Assembly: GCA_023382675.1 (NCBI GenBank)
Contig: JAHDWN010000015.1
Span: forward strand, 62,001-126,000
Origin: Anaerolineae bacterium
GTDB lineage: Bacteria > Chloroflexota > Anaerolineae > Aggregatilineales > Phototrophicaceae
Length of the DNA: 64,000 nt
Direction: 5' to 3'
Each line of letters starts with the position of its first letter. Position 1 is the stretch's first letter. This document shows, piece by piece, positions 8,901 to 18,179 of this stretch. A program made the translations under genes and the position numbers. Below the pieces are notes generated by a model. That model worked only from the letters and a program-made list of their open reading frames with translations, was not told the origin of the DNA and did no database searches.

Positions 8901-9803
8901 ATGCCGGAGCGCGAACCCAATCTACAACCGGGCAAGATGACGCCGTATGGCGCGCTACCTGTGCCGACGGTGACACCAGAGATGCTGGCGCTGGTCAAGA
9001 CAGGCCGCGTGTACAGCCTCGCCGTCGTCCATTACGAAGGCATTCCCGTGCCCGGCCCGATGGTGCCGTATACGCTGTCGCCGCGCTTGCGCCATGGCGA
9101 CCTGGACGACATCGCTCCGGCTTCCGCGGCGGCGGAAGTCGTGACTATGTCGGCGCATACCGGGACTCACATCGACGCGCTGTGTCACATCGGTGAGCAT
9201 CAGGATAGCGATGGCAAACCCGATCCGTCTGGAAAGGTGCGCCTGTTCAACGGTAGAGACCAGACGGTCGCCGCTGATGAGTCCGTCAACTATCAGGGGC
9301 AGACGCATCTGAGCATCGCCGAGATGCCGCCGATTGTGACGCGGGCTGTCTTGCTTGATGTGGCGGGCTACAAGGGTGTGGATGTGCTTCCAGACGCCTA
9401 CATGATCACGCCGCAGGATATCGCCGGGACGCTCGCGAAACAGGGCACGGAGGTGCGGGCTGGGACGGCGGTTTTGATCCGCACCGGGTTCTACCAGCAT
9501 CTGCGCGATGGCAAGCCCGCTTACAAGGACGCGATTGCCGGCCCCGGCCTTGAAGCGGCCAGAATGCTCTATGAGCAGGGCATGGTGTTGATCGGCGCGG
9601 ATAATATGACCGTCGAAGCCTTCCCGCCTTACAATCATGCCGTGCATCGCTTCTTGCTGGTGCATAACGGCGTGACCCATCTGGAGAATCTGTATCTGGA
9701 GGCACTGGCCGAGGAGCAGGTGTACGAATTCATGCTGATTGTTACGCCGCTGCGTCTCCAGGGCGCGACCGGGTCGTGGGTGCATCCGATCGCGCTTGCG
9801 TGA
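8901..9803 (+). CDS. Cyclase-family (kynurenine formamidase-like) metal hydrolase
   Basis: A 300-residue protein with the hallmark metal-binding motif of the Cyclase family (PF04199), here SAHTGTHIDALCHIGE at roughly residues 84-99, where the two histidines and the aspartate bind zinc or manganese. It ends with VYEFMLIVTPLRLQGATGSW, also typical. Members open amides, lactones or cyclic esters; in a sugar-acid operon a lactone or ester hydrolase role is the natural inference, but formamidase activity cannot be excluded. The start at 8901 follows GAGGAGGGCGCT. Its 5' neighbour is the second permease and the next gene is an SDR dehydrogenase. Confidence 0.8.
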   Translation: MPEREPNLQPGKMTPYGALPVPTVTPEMLALVKTGRVYSLAVVHYEGIPVPGPMVPYTLSPRLRHGDLDDIAPASAAAEVVTMSAHTGTHIDALCHIGEHQDSDGKPDPSGKVRLFNGRDQTVAADESVNYQGQTHLSIAEMPPIVTRAVLLDVAGYKGVDVLPDAYMITPQDIAGTLAKQGTEVRAGTAVLIRTGFYQHLRDGKPAYKDAIAGPGLEAARMLYEQGMVLIGADNMTVEAFPPYNHAVHRFLLVHNGVTHLENLYLEALAEEQVYEFMLIVTPLRLQGATGSWVHPIALA

Positions 9804-9944
9804 AGGATGATTGAACCCCGGAGGGCAAAGCGCCGGGTGGACTGATTTTCGGTTGACGCGATCGGATTCGGACGGAGCTTTTCGCCCGTGCAAGAATCCT
9901 GGGCTTGGGCACCAGTCTTCATCGCATACACGAGGAAAAGCATC

Positions 9945-10709
9945 ATGGATATTCGATTTGACGGCCAGATAGCGATGGTGACGGGTTCAAGCACCGGCAT
10001 TGGCGCGGCGATTGCACAGGCGTTCGCGGCATCCGGGGCGAAAGTGGCCGTGCATTACAACCGCAGCGAGGCTGAGGCGAACAGCGTGGCGGCGGCGATT
10101 GAAGCTGCCGGTGGCGATGTCTTTCTGGTGCAGGCGGACGTGACCATCCCCGAACAAGTCAAGCGCCTGGTCGATCAGACAATGAATCGTTTTGGGCGCA
10201 TCGACGTGCTCATCAACAATGCTGGTGCGCTGGTGGAGCGGCGGGCCGTTCACGAGGTCGATGACGATCTCTACAACTACATCATGGACGTGAACATCAC
10301 GCAGACGTTTCAGGTTTGCCGCCTCGTCATCCCGATCATGCAAAAACAGGGTCACGGAAATATCATCAACCTGACCTCGATTGCAGCGCGCAACGGCGGT
10401 GGCGGCGGTTCGGTGCTCTATGCGTCGGCCAAGGCGGCAGTGAGCACGTTCACGCGCGGGCTGGCGAAAGAACTTGCGCAGCAGAATATCCGGGTCAACG
10501 CGATTTCGCCGGGGTTGATCCAGACGCCGTTTCATGACCGCTTTACCTCACCGGAACGGATGAAAGTCCTGGTCGGGACGATCCCGATGGGGCGTGTCGG
10601 CAAGGCCGAGGAGTGCGCGGGGACGGCACTGTTCCTGGCATCTGACGCGATGAGCAGCTACATCACCGGCCAGATCATCGAAGTTAACGGCGGCCAGTAC
10701 ACGCCGTAG
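9945..10709 (+). CDS. SDR-family oxidoreductase
   Basis: A 254-residue classical short-chain dehydrogenase. The NAD(P) binding motif TGSSTGIG is at about 14-21, NNAG near residue 90, the catalytic Ser in LTSIAA and the Tyr-Lys pair in YASAKAAV at about 157-161, and the C-terminal YITGQIIEVNGG. The start at 9945 follows CGAGGAAAAG and leaves no extra residues ahead of the Rossmann fold. In this operon it probably oxidises or reduces a sugar-acid carbonyl (aldose, uronate or keto-deoxy acid); the substrate is not readable. It lies 141 bases after the cyclase gene and 12 bases before the UxaA-like gene. The 141-base gap shows no clear promoter or terminator. Confidence 0.88.
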   Translation: MDIRFDGQIAMVTGSSTGIGAAIAQAFAASGAKVAVHYNRSEAEANSVAAAIEAAGGDVFLVQADVTIPEQVKRLVDQTMNRFGRIDVLINNAGALVERRAVHEVDDDLYNYIMDVNITQTFQVCRLVIPIMQKQGHGNIINLTSIAARNGGGGGSVLYASAKAAVSTFTRGLAKELAQQNIRVNAISPGLIQTPFHDRFTSPERMKVLVGTIPMGRVGKAEECAGTALFLASDAMSSYITGQIIEVNGGQYTP

Positions 10710-10721
10710 GAGTACGCGTAT

Positions 10722-12305
10722 ATGCCAGACGGCAATCTCCAGCTATTCGATTCGTCGCCACAGGGCGTTGTGCCCTTGGCGCAGGTGGCGATTCGGCTGC
10801 ACCCCGCCGACGATGTCGCTATCGCCAAGACCGCGCTCCAGGTGGGCACGCAGCTTGATCCCGGCGGCGGCAGCGCGCCGGTGGCTGTCCGGCAGTTCAT
10901 CATCGGTGGGCACAAAGTCGCGTTGCGTGCCCTGGGTGTAGGCGATCCGATCCATCGCTATGGGCAGATCATCGCTTTTGCCACGCAGCCGATCCAGCCT
11001 GGCGACCACGTCCACACGCACAACGCGGCGGTGCGCGATTTCGCCCGCGACTACGCTTTCGGCACGGCGGCGAAACCGGTGACGTATCTGCCTGAGAGCG
11101 AGCGCCGCACCTTCCAGGGATACTTGCGTGAAAACGGGCGCGTCGGCACGCGCAACTACGTGGCCGTGATCTCGACCGTGAACTGTTCGGCGCATACCAG
11201 CCGCCAGATCGCCCACCATTTCACGCGCGAACGACTGGCAGCCTATCCAAGTGTCGATGGCGTGATCGCCCTAACGCATCTCGCTGGGTGTTCGAATCGC
11301 ATCAACGGCGCGGACTACGTGCTCTTGCAGCGGACGCTGGCGGGCATGGCGCGGCATCCCAACATTGCCGCCTATATCATCGTCGGTTTGGGCTGCGAGA
11401 CGAACCAGATCGCGGATCTGATCGCGAACTATGGCCTGAATGGCAGTCACACGCCGCCGAGCCTGACGATTCAGGACGAGGGCGGCATCCGCAAGACGGT
11501 CGCGGCGGGGATCGCGGCGGTCGAGACGCTGCTGCCGGTCGCGAATCAGGCTGTGCGCACAGAGCAGCCGGTCTCCGAGCTGATGCTGGCGCTGCAATGC
11601 GGCGGCAGTGATGGCTGGTCAGGTGTGACGGCGAACCCGGCCCTGGGGCTGCTCTCGGACGAGATCGTGCGCCAGGGCGGGACGGTCGTGCTGGCGGAGA
11701 CGCCGGAGATCTACGGGGCAGAGCATTTGCTGACACGGCGCGCGATCAGCCGCGAGGTCGGCGAGAAGCTGATCGAAAAAGTGCGCTGGTGGGAAGCTCA
11801 CGCGGCTCGGTTGGGGATCGAGATCGACAACAATCCGAGCGTCGGCAACAAGGCCGGTGGGCTGACGACGATCTACGAGAAGTCGTTAGGCGCGGTCGCC
11901 AAGGGCGGCAGCACAGCGCTGACGGGCGTCTATGACTACGCCGAGCCGGTGACGGCGCGCGGCTTCACCTTTATGGATTCGCCGGGCTACGATCCGGTTT
12001 CGGTGACGGGACAGGTGGCCGGGGGCTGCAATCTGGTGCTGTTCACGACCGGGCGCGGGTCGGTGTTCGGCTTCAAACCTGCGCCGAGCATCAAGATCAG
12101 CACCAACACTGCCGTTTACGAGCGCATGACCGACGACATCGACCTCAATGCTGGCGTGATCGTCGAAGATGGCTCAATGCCAGCTGTCGCCGACGAGATG
12201 CTCGATCTGGCGATCCGTGTGGCATCGGGCGAGCCGTCCAAGAGTGAGGCGCAGGGCGTTGGCGAAGATGAGTTCAATCCCTGGAGTCTGGGAGGGACGC
12301 TGTAA
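10722..12305 (+). CDS. Altronate/galactarate dehydratase-family protein (UxaA-like, SAF domain fused)
   Basis: A 527-residue protein of the UxaA/GarD family. Residues about 18-115 form the N-terminal SAF domain (HPADDVAIAKTAL to DHVHTHNAAV), followed by the large dehydratase part with GRVGTRNYVAVI, LTHLAGCS, IIVGLGCETNQIADLI, LQCGGSDGWSGVTANPALG, NPSVGNKAGGLTTIYEKSLG, GCNLVLFTTGRGSVFG and IKISTNTAVYE. UxaA removes water from D-altronate to give 2-keto-3-deoxygluconate; GarD acts on galactarate. The C-terminus ends in FNPWSLGGTL, the position where UxaA ends in SGVTL. The site GTAGGAGT precedes the ATG. Two bases separate its stop from the next start. The family is firm; altronate as the substrate is inferred and supported by uxaC/uxaE at the right edge. 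Confidence 0.85.
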   Translation: MPDGNLQLFDSSPQGVVPLAQVAIRLHPADDVAIAKTALQVGTQLDPGGGSAPVAVRQFIIGGHKVALRALGVGDPIHRYGQIIAFATQPIQPGDHVHTHNAAVRDFARDYAFGTAAKPVTYLPESERRTFQGYLRENGRVGTRNYVAVISTVNCSAHTSRQIAHHFTRERLAAYPSVDGVIALTHLAGCSNRINGADYVLLQRTLAGMARHPNIAAYIIVGLGCETNQIADLIANYGLNGSHTPPSLTIQDEGGIRKTVAAGIAAVETLLPVANQAVRTEQPVSELMLALQCGGSDGWSGVTANPALGLLSDEIVRQGGTVVLAETPEIYGAEHLLTRRAISREVGEKLIEKVRWWEAHAARLGIEIDNNPSVGNKAGGLTTIYEKSLGAVAKGGSTALTGVYDYAEPVTARGFTFMDSPGYDPVSVTGQVAGGCNLVLFTTGRGSVFGFKPAPSIKISTNTAVYERMTDDIDLNAGVIVEDGSMPAVADEMLDLAIRVASGEPSKSEAQGVGEDEFNPWSLGGTL

Positions 12306-12307
12306 CC

Positions 12308-13456
12308 ATGAAAATTACCGCTGTTACGCCGATGGTGTTAGGGACACCCTGGCGCAATCTCACATTCGTCAAAGTCGAGACGGACGCCGGTATCTACGGC
12401 CTGGGCGAAGTGCGTCTCAATAACAGGACGCGGGCGCTGCTCGGCTATCTGCAAGAGGCGATTCCGCGCTACGTCATCGGTCACGATCCGTTTGACACGG
12501 AAGCCCTGGTCACGCGCATGACCATCGGCGATTTTGGCCGCGTCGGTGAGGTGACGATCTCCGCGATCTCGATCCTCGAAATCGCCTGCTGGGACATCAT
12601 TGGCAAGGCGCTCGGCCAGCCAGTGTACAAGCTCCTCGGCGGCGCTGTGCGGAACAGCATCAAGGCCTATGCCAACGGCTGGTATACCGTCGAGCGCGAG
12701 CCGGAGGCGTTTCATGCCGCGGCGAAAAAAGTCGTCGAACGCGGTTATCTTGCGCTCAAAATCGATCCTTTCGGTGCGGGTTACTATGAACTCAACCGCG
12801 ACGAGCAGGCGCGTTCGGTGGCGCTGCTGGAAGCGGTGCGCGACGCCGTCGGCCCGGAAGTCGAGATCATGGTCGAAATGCATGGGCGTTTCAATCCGGC
12901 CACCGCGATCCTGATGGCGAACAAACTGGAGCACATCCGTCCGGCCTGGATCGAAGAGCCAGTCCCTCCGGAAAATCTGCCGGAACTGAAGCGAGTCGCG
13001 GAACGGGTCAATATCCCGATTGCGACCGGCGAGCGCCTGCATTCGATGAACGAGTTTCGCGCCCTGTTCGATTTGAACGCCGTTGACATTATCCAGCCGG
13101 ACATCACGCATTTGGGCGGGCTGGCGAAGACGCGGCATCTGGCAGCCTGGGCAGATGCCTGCAACGTGCTGATGGCGCCGCACAATGTCGGTGGCCCGGT
13201 GAGCACGGCGGCGGCGCTGCATCTGGCGGCGACCATGCCGAACTTCATGGTACAGGAACACTTCAACGACTTTGCAGATTCGTGGGTCAAGGCAGCCGCG
13301 CCCGGTGTGCCTGAAGTTGAGCATGGGGTCTTCGCGCTGCCGAACGGGCCAGGTCTCGGTGTCGAACTTGACGAAGCGATTTTCGCGGAGCATCCGCTGC
13401 AGGACGGCTATTTCAACCTGTATGCCGACGATTGGCATCGCCGGGACGGACGGTAA
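12308..13456 (+). CDS. Second mandelate racemase/enolase-superfamily protein (acid-sugar dehydratase-like)
   Basis: A 382-residue enolase-superfamily protein. Motifs in order: ALKIDPFG (K-x-D, about 146), IMVEMHGRFN (ExH where its paralogue at 312-1475 has DxH), AWIEEPVPPE, IPIATGERL, DIIQPDITHLGG, and APHNVGGPVS. These give the three acidic metal ligands and the late-strand histidine. Two members of the same family with different metal-ligand residues in one locus suggest two different acid-sugar substrates. The ATG follows the upstream stop by two bases, so translation is probably coupled. Family assignment is firm; activity is inferred. Confidence 0.83.
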   Translation: MKITAVTPMVLGTPWRNLTFVKVETDAGIYGLGEVRLNNRTRALLGYLQEAIPRYVIGHDPFDTEALVTRMTIGDFGRVGEVTISAISILEIACWDIIGKALGQPVYKLLGGAVRNSIKAYANGWYTVEREPEAFHAAAKKVVERGYLALKIDPFGAGYYELNRDEQARSVALLEAVRDAVGPEVEIMVEMHGRFNPATAILMANKLEHIRPAWIEEPVPPENLPELKRVAERVNIPIATGERLHSMNEFRALFDLNAVDIIQPDITHLGGLAKTRHLAAWADACNVLMAPHNVGGPVSTAAALHLAATMPNFMVQEHFNDFADSWVKAAAPGVPEVEHGVFALPNGPGLGVELDEAIFAEHPLQDGYFNLYADDWHRRDGR

Positions 13457-13467
13457 GGATATACGCC

Positions 13468-14400
13468 ATGGAACGTGCAAAAGCATTCTTCGAATCGTTG
13501 GGCTTGCCAGTGGGGGATCGCCACGATCTGCCGTCGTCGGACAAACGCTTCCCCGATGGCGCACACTATCGCATCGAGATTCCGAGTGTTGAAGGGGTAG
13601 ACACGCTGGCAGCGGTACTCGCCGAGGCGAAGACACTGGGCGTGCCTGTGCTGCGCATCTCGCAGGGCAGCGGCATGATGCTGCTGACCGAGAGCGAACT
13701 GCGCGGGTATGCCGCCATCTCACACGAGCATCAGATCGAGGCGTGTCTGTTCGTTGGCCCGCGCGCAGCCTGGGAAGGCTCGGCGCAATCGCTGACGCCG
13801 GACGGCAAGATCTTCGGTTGGCGACATATGGGCATGGATCAACTGCTCTATGCCTTCGAGGATGTGCTGCGCGGTGTCGATTGCGGCATTCGCAGCATCC
13901 TGGTTGCCGATGAAGGACTCACCTGGTTGGTGGGCGAGGCGCGCAAGCAAGGCGTCATCCCGGAGACGCTGATCATGAAAGCTTCGGCGTTGATGGGGCT
14001 GTCAAACCCTGTGGGGATCAAACTGATGGTCGAGGCAGGTATCGACACGATCAACGTCGCCTCGAACATTACCCTACCGCAGCTGGCTGCCGTCCGCCAG
14101 GTGACAGACAAGCCTATCGATCTGTACGTCGAAGGGCCGGATGGCCTGGGCGGTTTCACGCGCTATTACGAACTGCCGGAGATCGTCCGCATCGGCGCGC
14201 CGATCTACCTGAAGTTCGGCTTGAGGAATGCGCCGGGCATCTATCCGAGTGGGCATCATCTCGAAGCGGCGGCGCTCAACCAGGGGCGTGAGCGCGTGCG
14301 CCGCGCGGCGATTGGCCTGGAGATTCTGGCGCGGCTGACCGGCAGCACGTATCAAACGTCGCAGCCCGGCGCGCCGGGACTTGGCATCGGTGCTGTGTAG
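13468..14400 (+). CDS. Conserved TIM-barrel-like protein, possibly U32-peptidase related
   Basis: A 310-residue protein that begins at 13468 after an AAGGAT site, 11 bases after the previous gene. No catalytic signature is clear. The central part (GIRSILVADEGLTWLVGEAR, KASALMGLSNPVGIKLMVEA, DTINVASNITLPQLAAVRQV) reads as alternating strands and helices, with periodic motifs like those of U32-type and related barrel proteins. The final part has RNAPGIYPSGHHLEAAAL, which looks like an effector or metal site. As the last gene of the sugar-acid operon it is likely to be catabolic rather than proteolytic. It stops 15 bases before a convergent gene. Confidence 0.55.
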   Translation: MERAKAFFESLGLPVGDRHDLPSSDKRFPDGAHYRIEIPSVEGVDTLAAVLAEAKTLGVPVLRISQGSGMMLLTESELRGYAAISHEHQIEACLFVGPRAAWEGSAQSLTPDGKIFGWRHMGMDQLLYAFEDVLRGVDCGIRSILVADEGLTWLVGEARKQGVIPETLIMKASALMGLSNPVGIKLMVEAGIDTINVASNITLPQLAAVRQVTDKPIDLYVEGPDGLGGFTRYYELPEIVRIGAPIYLKFGLRNAPGIYPSGHHLEAAALNQGRERVRRAAIGLEILARLTGSTYQTSQPGAPGLGIGAV

Positions 14401-14415
14401 GCTGTGGCAATCGGT

Positions 14416-16203
14416 TCAGCTTGCTGATGCTACGGCAATCATGGGCATGTACCAGTGGATCTGCTCGATCAGCGCCAGGCCGACAGTCTGTGCGTCCAGG
14501 ATCAGCCATACGGCTTCTCCAGCATATGGCAGCAAGTCCACTGTGATCGACAGTGGGTTGACATCGCCGATGGCGTAGAGGCCTTCGTACACAGTCTCCG
14601 TGTCGCCGTTCCTGTGCAGGATCAGGACGCGCAGCGCCACATCGCCATATGTGCCATCTGCCAGGGCTGTCGTCGTGAAACGTGCGTCACGGGTGGTGGC
14701 AGGCAGCATCACACGCTGAACCAACCGTCCCGGCACTGCCTGGTCGAGCTGCGTTCGCTCGTCGTCGACGAACACGCGCAGCCCCTGCGACAGAGCTGTG
14801 CTGACACCCTGATCAAGCGTATTGCGAGTCAGGTGGATCTGCTGTGTCGGCGCGGCAAATGGGCCGAATCGCTGTGCCGCATATTGTTCGACACGTCCCG
14901 GCACATAATCGAACATGGGCGGATATACCCACCAGAAACAGCTGGTGTCTCCATGCAGATAGAGATACCCGTACACACAGTCGGTGGCAGCACGCGGCGG
15001 AAACGGTTCTTCGTCGGCCATGCGCAGGGCAGTGTAGATGAACATGACGCTCAAGACCATGCCGACGAGTACGTTCGTGGCCAGCAGCAACCGGCCGTAA
15101 TAGCGTGCTCGCTCACTGAATTCCTGCCGTGGCGTGTTCAGGGCTGCTAACGCCACCAACGCGATCCACAGCATGACCGAATGGATGTAATAGCGCTCGC
15201 TTAAAGGCTGGGCGGAGCTTTCTCCAAGAAACAGCGGCAGCCGTCCGATGGCGGTAATTCCCGCCAGCGCCAGCGCATACACCGCTAGACCCAACCAGGC
15301 GGAACCGGCCGGTGATCGCTGGCGGGTCAGCCACAGGTACAGCCCGTTGAGCGCGAACAGCACCAGCCCGATTGCGCCAATCGCCAATGCGGGTGGTAGG
15401 GCCCCGGGTTCGTACACAACGAACGGCGCGCCTAGAAAGCCCAAAACATAGCGCACGACGGCCATCGGGTTTTGAAGCGCCAGGTGCAGGCTGGATTGGC
15501 CGCCTGTCGAATCAAAGCCGATGAAATACAACACGAGGGTGACGGCGGCCACAGCTCCCCAGATAGCGTAGTAGCTCCAGCGTCGATAACCGCGCAGCCA
15601 GAGGGATACCCCGAGTGCAGGCCAGATCATCATGCCGGAGCCAAGCGCGAAAGTATTGCACACGGCCAGTACGAGCGCGCCTATGAGTGCCCGCCAGCCA
15701 ACTCTCCATCGGTAAAGCACATAGATGGCCGCAATCGCGAACACGACCGAGAACAGGAAAACGTTGTAGAAACTCTGCAAGTAAGTTGCGCGACCACGCA
15801 CGCCAAAGATGAGCGCCGTGACCGGCGCGAGGATTACCCACGCTGCTTTCGGATTCGCGCGATACTCCAGCGCGACGACCAGAATCACAATCAGTACGGC
15901 CACAACGATGCTGGTTGCTCGCTCGAAGGTCATCGACCAGTTGTCCAGCCACGTCGCTGCGGCGGTCGTCAGATTTGTCCAGATGATCCGGTGCTCGACA
16001 TGCTGGCGGAATAGCAGCGCCGGCGTAAGTTGTCCGGCTTGTGTTGCCTGAGCGATGTCCAGACTCGTATCCCACTGGTCATAGAATGGGAAGTCAATCG
16101 CATAGCGTGCGAGTTGCTGAACCATCCAGCCGACCGCCAACGTTGCGACGATGATAGCGATCATCCGAGGCAGGAACGTGAGGGAGATACGTCCGTTTTT
16201 CAA
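14416..16203 (-). CDS. Multi-spanning membrane protein of unknown function (GT-C-like layout)
   Basis: A 595-residue protein that I do not recognise. It has about eleven hydrophobic segments between residues 10 and 400, beginning with MIAIIVATLAVGWMVQQL, then a loop with FPFYDQWDTSLD that carries an acidic pair after the first membrane span. The remaining 190 residues are soluble and lack membrane segments (from about ADEEPFPPRAATDCVYGYLY onward). A first extracytoplasmic loop with acidic residues followed by many spans and a C-terminal soluble domain is the layout of GT-C glycosyltransferases, but no diagnostic motif is present. It is transcribed alone, convergent to the sugar-acid operon and divergent from the GH13 gene. 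Confidence 0.7.
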   Translation of the reverse strand: MKNGRISLTFLPRMIAIIVATLAVGWMVQQLARYAIDFPFYDQWDTSLDIAQATQAGQLTPALLFRQHVEHRIIWTNLTTAAATWLDNWSMTFERATSIVVAVLIVILVVALEYRANPKAAWVILAPVTALIFGVRGRATYLQSFYNVFLFSVVFAIAAIYVLYRWRVGWRALIGALVLAVCNTFALGSGMMIWPALGVSLWLRGYRRWSYYAIWGAVAAVTLVLYFIGFDSTGGQSSLHLALQNPMAVVRYVLGFLGAPFVVYEPGALPPALAIGAIGLVLFALNGLYLWLTRQRSPAGSAWLGLAVYALALAGITAIGRLPLFLGESSAQPLSERYYIHSVMLWIALVALAALNTPRQEFSERARYYGRLLLATNVLVGMVLSVMFIYTALRMADEEPFPPRAATDCVYGYLYLHGDTSCFWWVYPPMFDYVPGRVEQYAAQRFGPFAAPTQQIHLTRNTLDQGVSTALSQGLRVFVDDERTQLDQAVPGRLVQRVMLPATTRDARFTTTALADGTYGDVALRVLILHRNGDTETVYEGLYAIGDVNPLSITVDLLPYAGEAVWLILDAQTVGLALIEQIHWYMPMIAVASAS

Positions 16204-16383
16204 AGGCTATTCTCGTTTGCTGTAATGCCTACCGTTCGATCATATAGTCACATCTGCGAAACGGCGCATGAGGTCGATCTCGCTGGAAAGGGTTGGCGTA
16301 TCATGGCGAGGCGGCATTCGGCTTATGCGGCGAAGTACGGTATGATTAATTATGATCCGTATTGCGAATGAGATTTCTGTGTC

Positions 16384-18093
16384 ATGTCTATTCAGTTCAG
16401 TGACCGCATATCTGCAAAGCTGCGTACGTTATATGGCGATGAGCGCGGTGCGGCTGCATTTGCGCAACTCCAGGCGATCGTCGATTTCACGCGGCCCGCG
16501 GCGACACGCACATTTCCGCTCACGGAGCGCGATGTCATCCTGATCACTTACGGTGATATGGTGCGCCGCGCGAGCGAGCCGCCGTTGGCGACCCTGCGCC
16601 AACTGCTCAAACAGACGATCCAGAGCGGGATCAACAGCGTCCACATTCTGCCGTTCTATCCGTATTCGTCGGACGATGGCTTTTCGGTTATCGACTTCTA
16701 TGCCGTTAACCCGGAACTGGGCGATTGGGCGGATGTCCAGGCACTCGGCCATGACTTCCGCTTGATGTTCGACGCGGTGTTCAACCACATCTCGGCCAAG
16801 AGTGCCTGGTTCCAGGCCTACCTCCGCCAGGAGCCGCCGTATGACGAGTACTTTATTAACGTCGATCCCAAGACGGATCTGTCGCAGGTGCGTCGCCCGC
16901 GTGCGCTTCCCTTGCTGACGCGCGTCGAGACGGCAAAGGGCGAGCGCTACGTGTGGACGACCTTCAGCGATGACCAGATCGATCTGAACGTCGCCAACCC
17001 GGATGTGCTGCTCGATCTAATTCGGGTGCTGCTATTCTACGTCGAGCAGGGTGCGGACATGATCCGGCTGGACGCGATTGCCTTCCTGTGGAAAGAGATC
17101 GGCACAAGCTGCGTCCATCTGCCGCAGACCCACCTGGTCATCCAGCTGATGCGCGACATCCTGGACGTGGTCGCGCCGGATGTCGTGCTCATCACCGAAA
17201 CCAATGTGCCCCACGACGAGAACATCTCCTACTTCGGCGACGGTGAGAACGAGGCGCAGATGGTCTACCAGTTTTCGCTGCCGCCGCTGACCGTCCACAC
17301 CTTTCGCACGGGGGACGCGGGGCATCTCAGCCATTGGGCGGCTTCTTTACGCCGAGCAAGCGACCTGACCAGCTTTTTCAACTTCACGGCGTCGCACGAT
17401 GGCATCGGTATTACGCCGGCGCGCGGGATTCTGAGCGATGCGGACATCGACGCGCTGGTCAAACTGGCAGAAGATCATGGCGGCTTTGTGTCGTACAAGG
17501 CTAACAGCGATGGCAGCCGCAGCCCCTATGAACTCAACATCAGCTATTTCGATGCGATCACCGATCCACAGATCACGGCGCAAGATCCAGAGTCGGCCTG
17601 CAAGCGATTTCTTTGCTCGCAAGCAATCATGTTGTCGCTCATGGGTGTGCCCGGCATCTACTTTCACAGCCTGTTTGGCTCGCGCAGCGATCATGACGGT
17701 GTGAAGGCGACCGCACGCTACCGCAGCATCAACCGAAAGAAGCTCGACGCTGATGCGCTGCTAGGGGAGTTGAACGACTATCGCTCGATTCGCCACCGGG
17801 TGTTCGAAGGCTACCGGCGCTTGCTGCACGGCCGCACCGGCGAGCCTGCGTTTCATCCGCTCGGCAGCCAGCAGATCCACGACTTCCACCCCGCCGTGTT
17901 TGCCATCGAGCGTGCGTCGCCGGATGGAACCCAACGCCTGCTGGCGTTGCACAACGTGCGCGGCGAGACGATTCACATCGATCTGCCTGCGGGCTTCCGG
18001 CGCTGGCGTAACCTGATCGATGGAGTAGAGGATACTTCCACCTCGATCACTTTGTGGCCCTATCAAGTCGCCTGGCTCAAAGCACGCGACTGA
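16384..18093 (+). CDS. GH13 subfamily 18 phosphorylase (sucrose/glucosylglycerate phosphorylase type)
   Basis: A 569-residue alpha-amylase-clan enzyme. The four conserved regions are visible: DAVFNH at 130-135, RLDAIAF with nucleophile D230, ITETNVPH with acid/base E272, and TASHDGIG with transition-state D339. The short length, the HILPFYPYSSDDGFSVIDF stretch and the HDGIGITPARGIL loop fit GH13_18, whose members reversibly phosphorolyse sucrose, sucrose 6-phosphate or glucosylglycerate and release glucose 1-phosphate. The nearby LacI, ABC importer and GH63-like hydrolase recall glucosylglycerate loci such as ycj in E. coli, so that substrate is favoured but not shown. The 180-base divergent region upstream has no clear operator. 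The gene ends 133 bases before lacI. Confidence 0.85.
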   Translation: MSIQFSDRISAKLRTLYGDERGAAAFAQLQAIVDFTRPAATRTFPLTERDVILITYGDMVRRASEPPLATLRQLLKQTIQSGINSVHILPFYPYSSDDGFSVIDFYAVNPELGDWADVQALGHDFRLMFDAVFNHISAKSAWFQAYLRQEPPYDEYFINVDPKTDLSQVRRPRALPLLTRVETAKGERYVWTTFSDDQIDLNVANPDVLLDLIRVLLFYVEQGADMIRLDAIAFLWKEIGTSCVHLPQTHLVIQLMRDILDVVAPDVVLITETNVPHDENISYFGDGENEAQMVYQFSLPPLTVHTFRTGDAGHLSHWAASLRRASDLTSFFNFTASHDGIGITPARGILSDADIDALVKLAEDHGGFVSYKANSDGSRSPYELNISYFDAITDPQITAQDPESACKRFLCSQAIMLSLMGVPGIYFHSLFGSRSDHDGVKATARYRSINRKKLDADALLGELNDYRSIRHRVFEGYRRLLHGRTGEPAFHPLGSQQIHDFHPAVFAIERASPDGTQRLLALHNVRGETIHIDLPAGFRRWRNLIDGVEDTSTSITLWPYQVAWLKARD

Positions 18094-18142
18094 TTCGCGG
18101 CAGCGCACCAAGTTCTTTAATTTGGGCGAAAAGTACAATAAT

Positions 18143-18171
18143 TTGACACCCGAAACGTTTTGAACTAGTCT
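18143..18171 (+). promoter_or_regulatory. Sigma-70-type promoter of the LacI/ABC operon
   Basis: A consensus minus-35 TTGACA at 18143-18148 is followed after exactly 17 bases by TAGTCT at 18166-18171 (four of six consensus bases). It lies 55 bases before the lacI start. The spacer contains the first operator copy, so repressor binding would directly block RNA polymerase. Confidence 0.7.
18150..18163. promoter_or_regulatory. LacI-family operator O1 (imperfect)
   Basis: CCGAAACGTTTTGA contains the GAAACGTTT core of LacI-family operators with one outer mismatch. It occupies the spacer between the minus-35 and minus-10 elements. Its centre is 32 bases (three helical turns) from that of the second copy. 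Confidence 0.75.
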
Positions 18172-18179
18172 CTAGGGAC

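Noticed and set aside
7838-8998. A 386-residue minus-strand open frame
   Set aside because: It mirrors the second permease gene and is rich in Gln, Arg, Asp and His, the usual composition of an antisense shadow.
12338-13723. A 461-residue minus-strand open frame
   Set aside because: Antisense of a confidently assigned enolase-superfamily gene, no recognisable domain.
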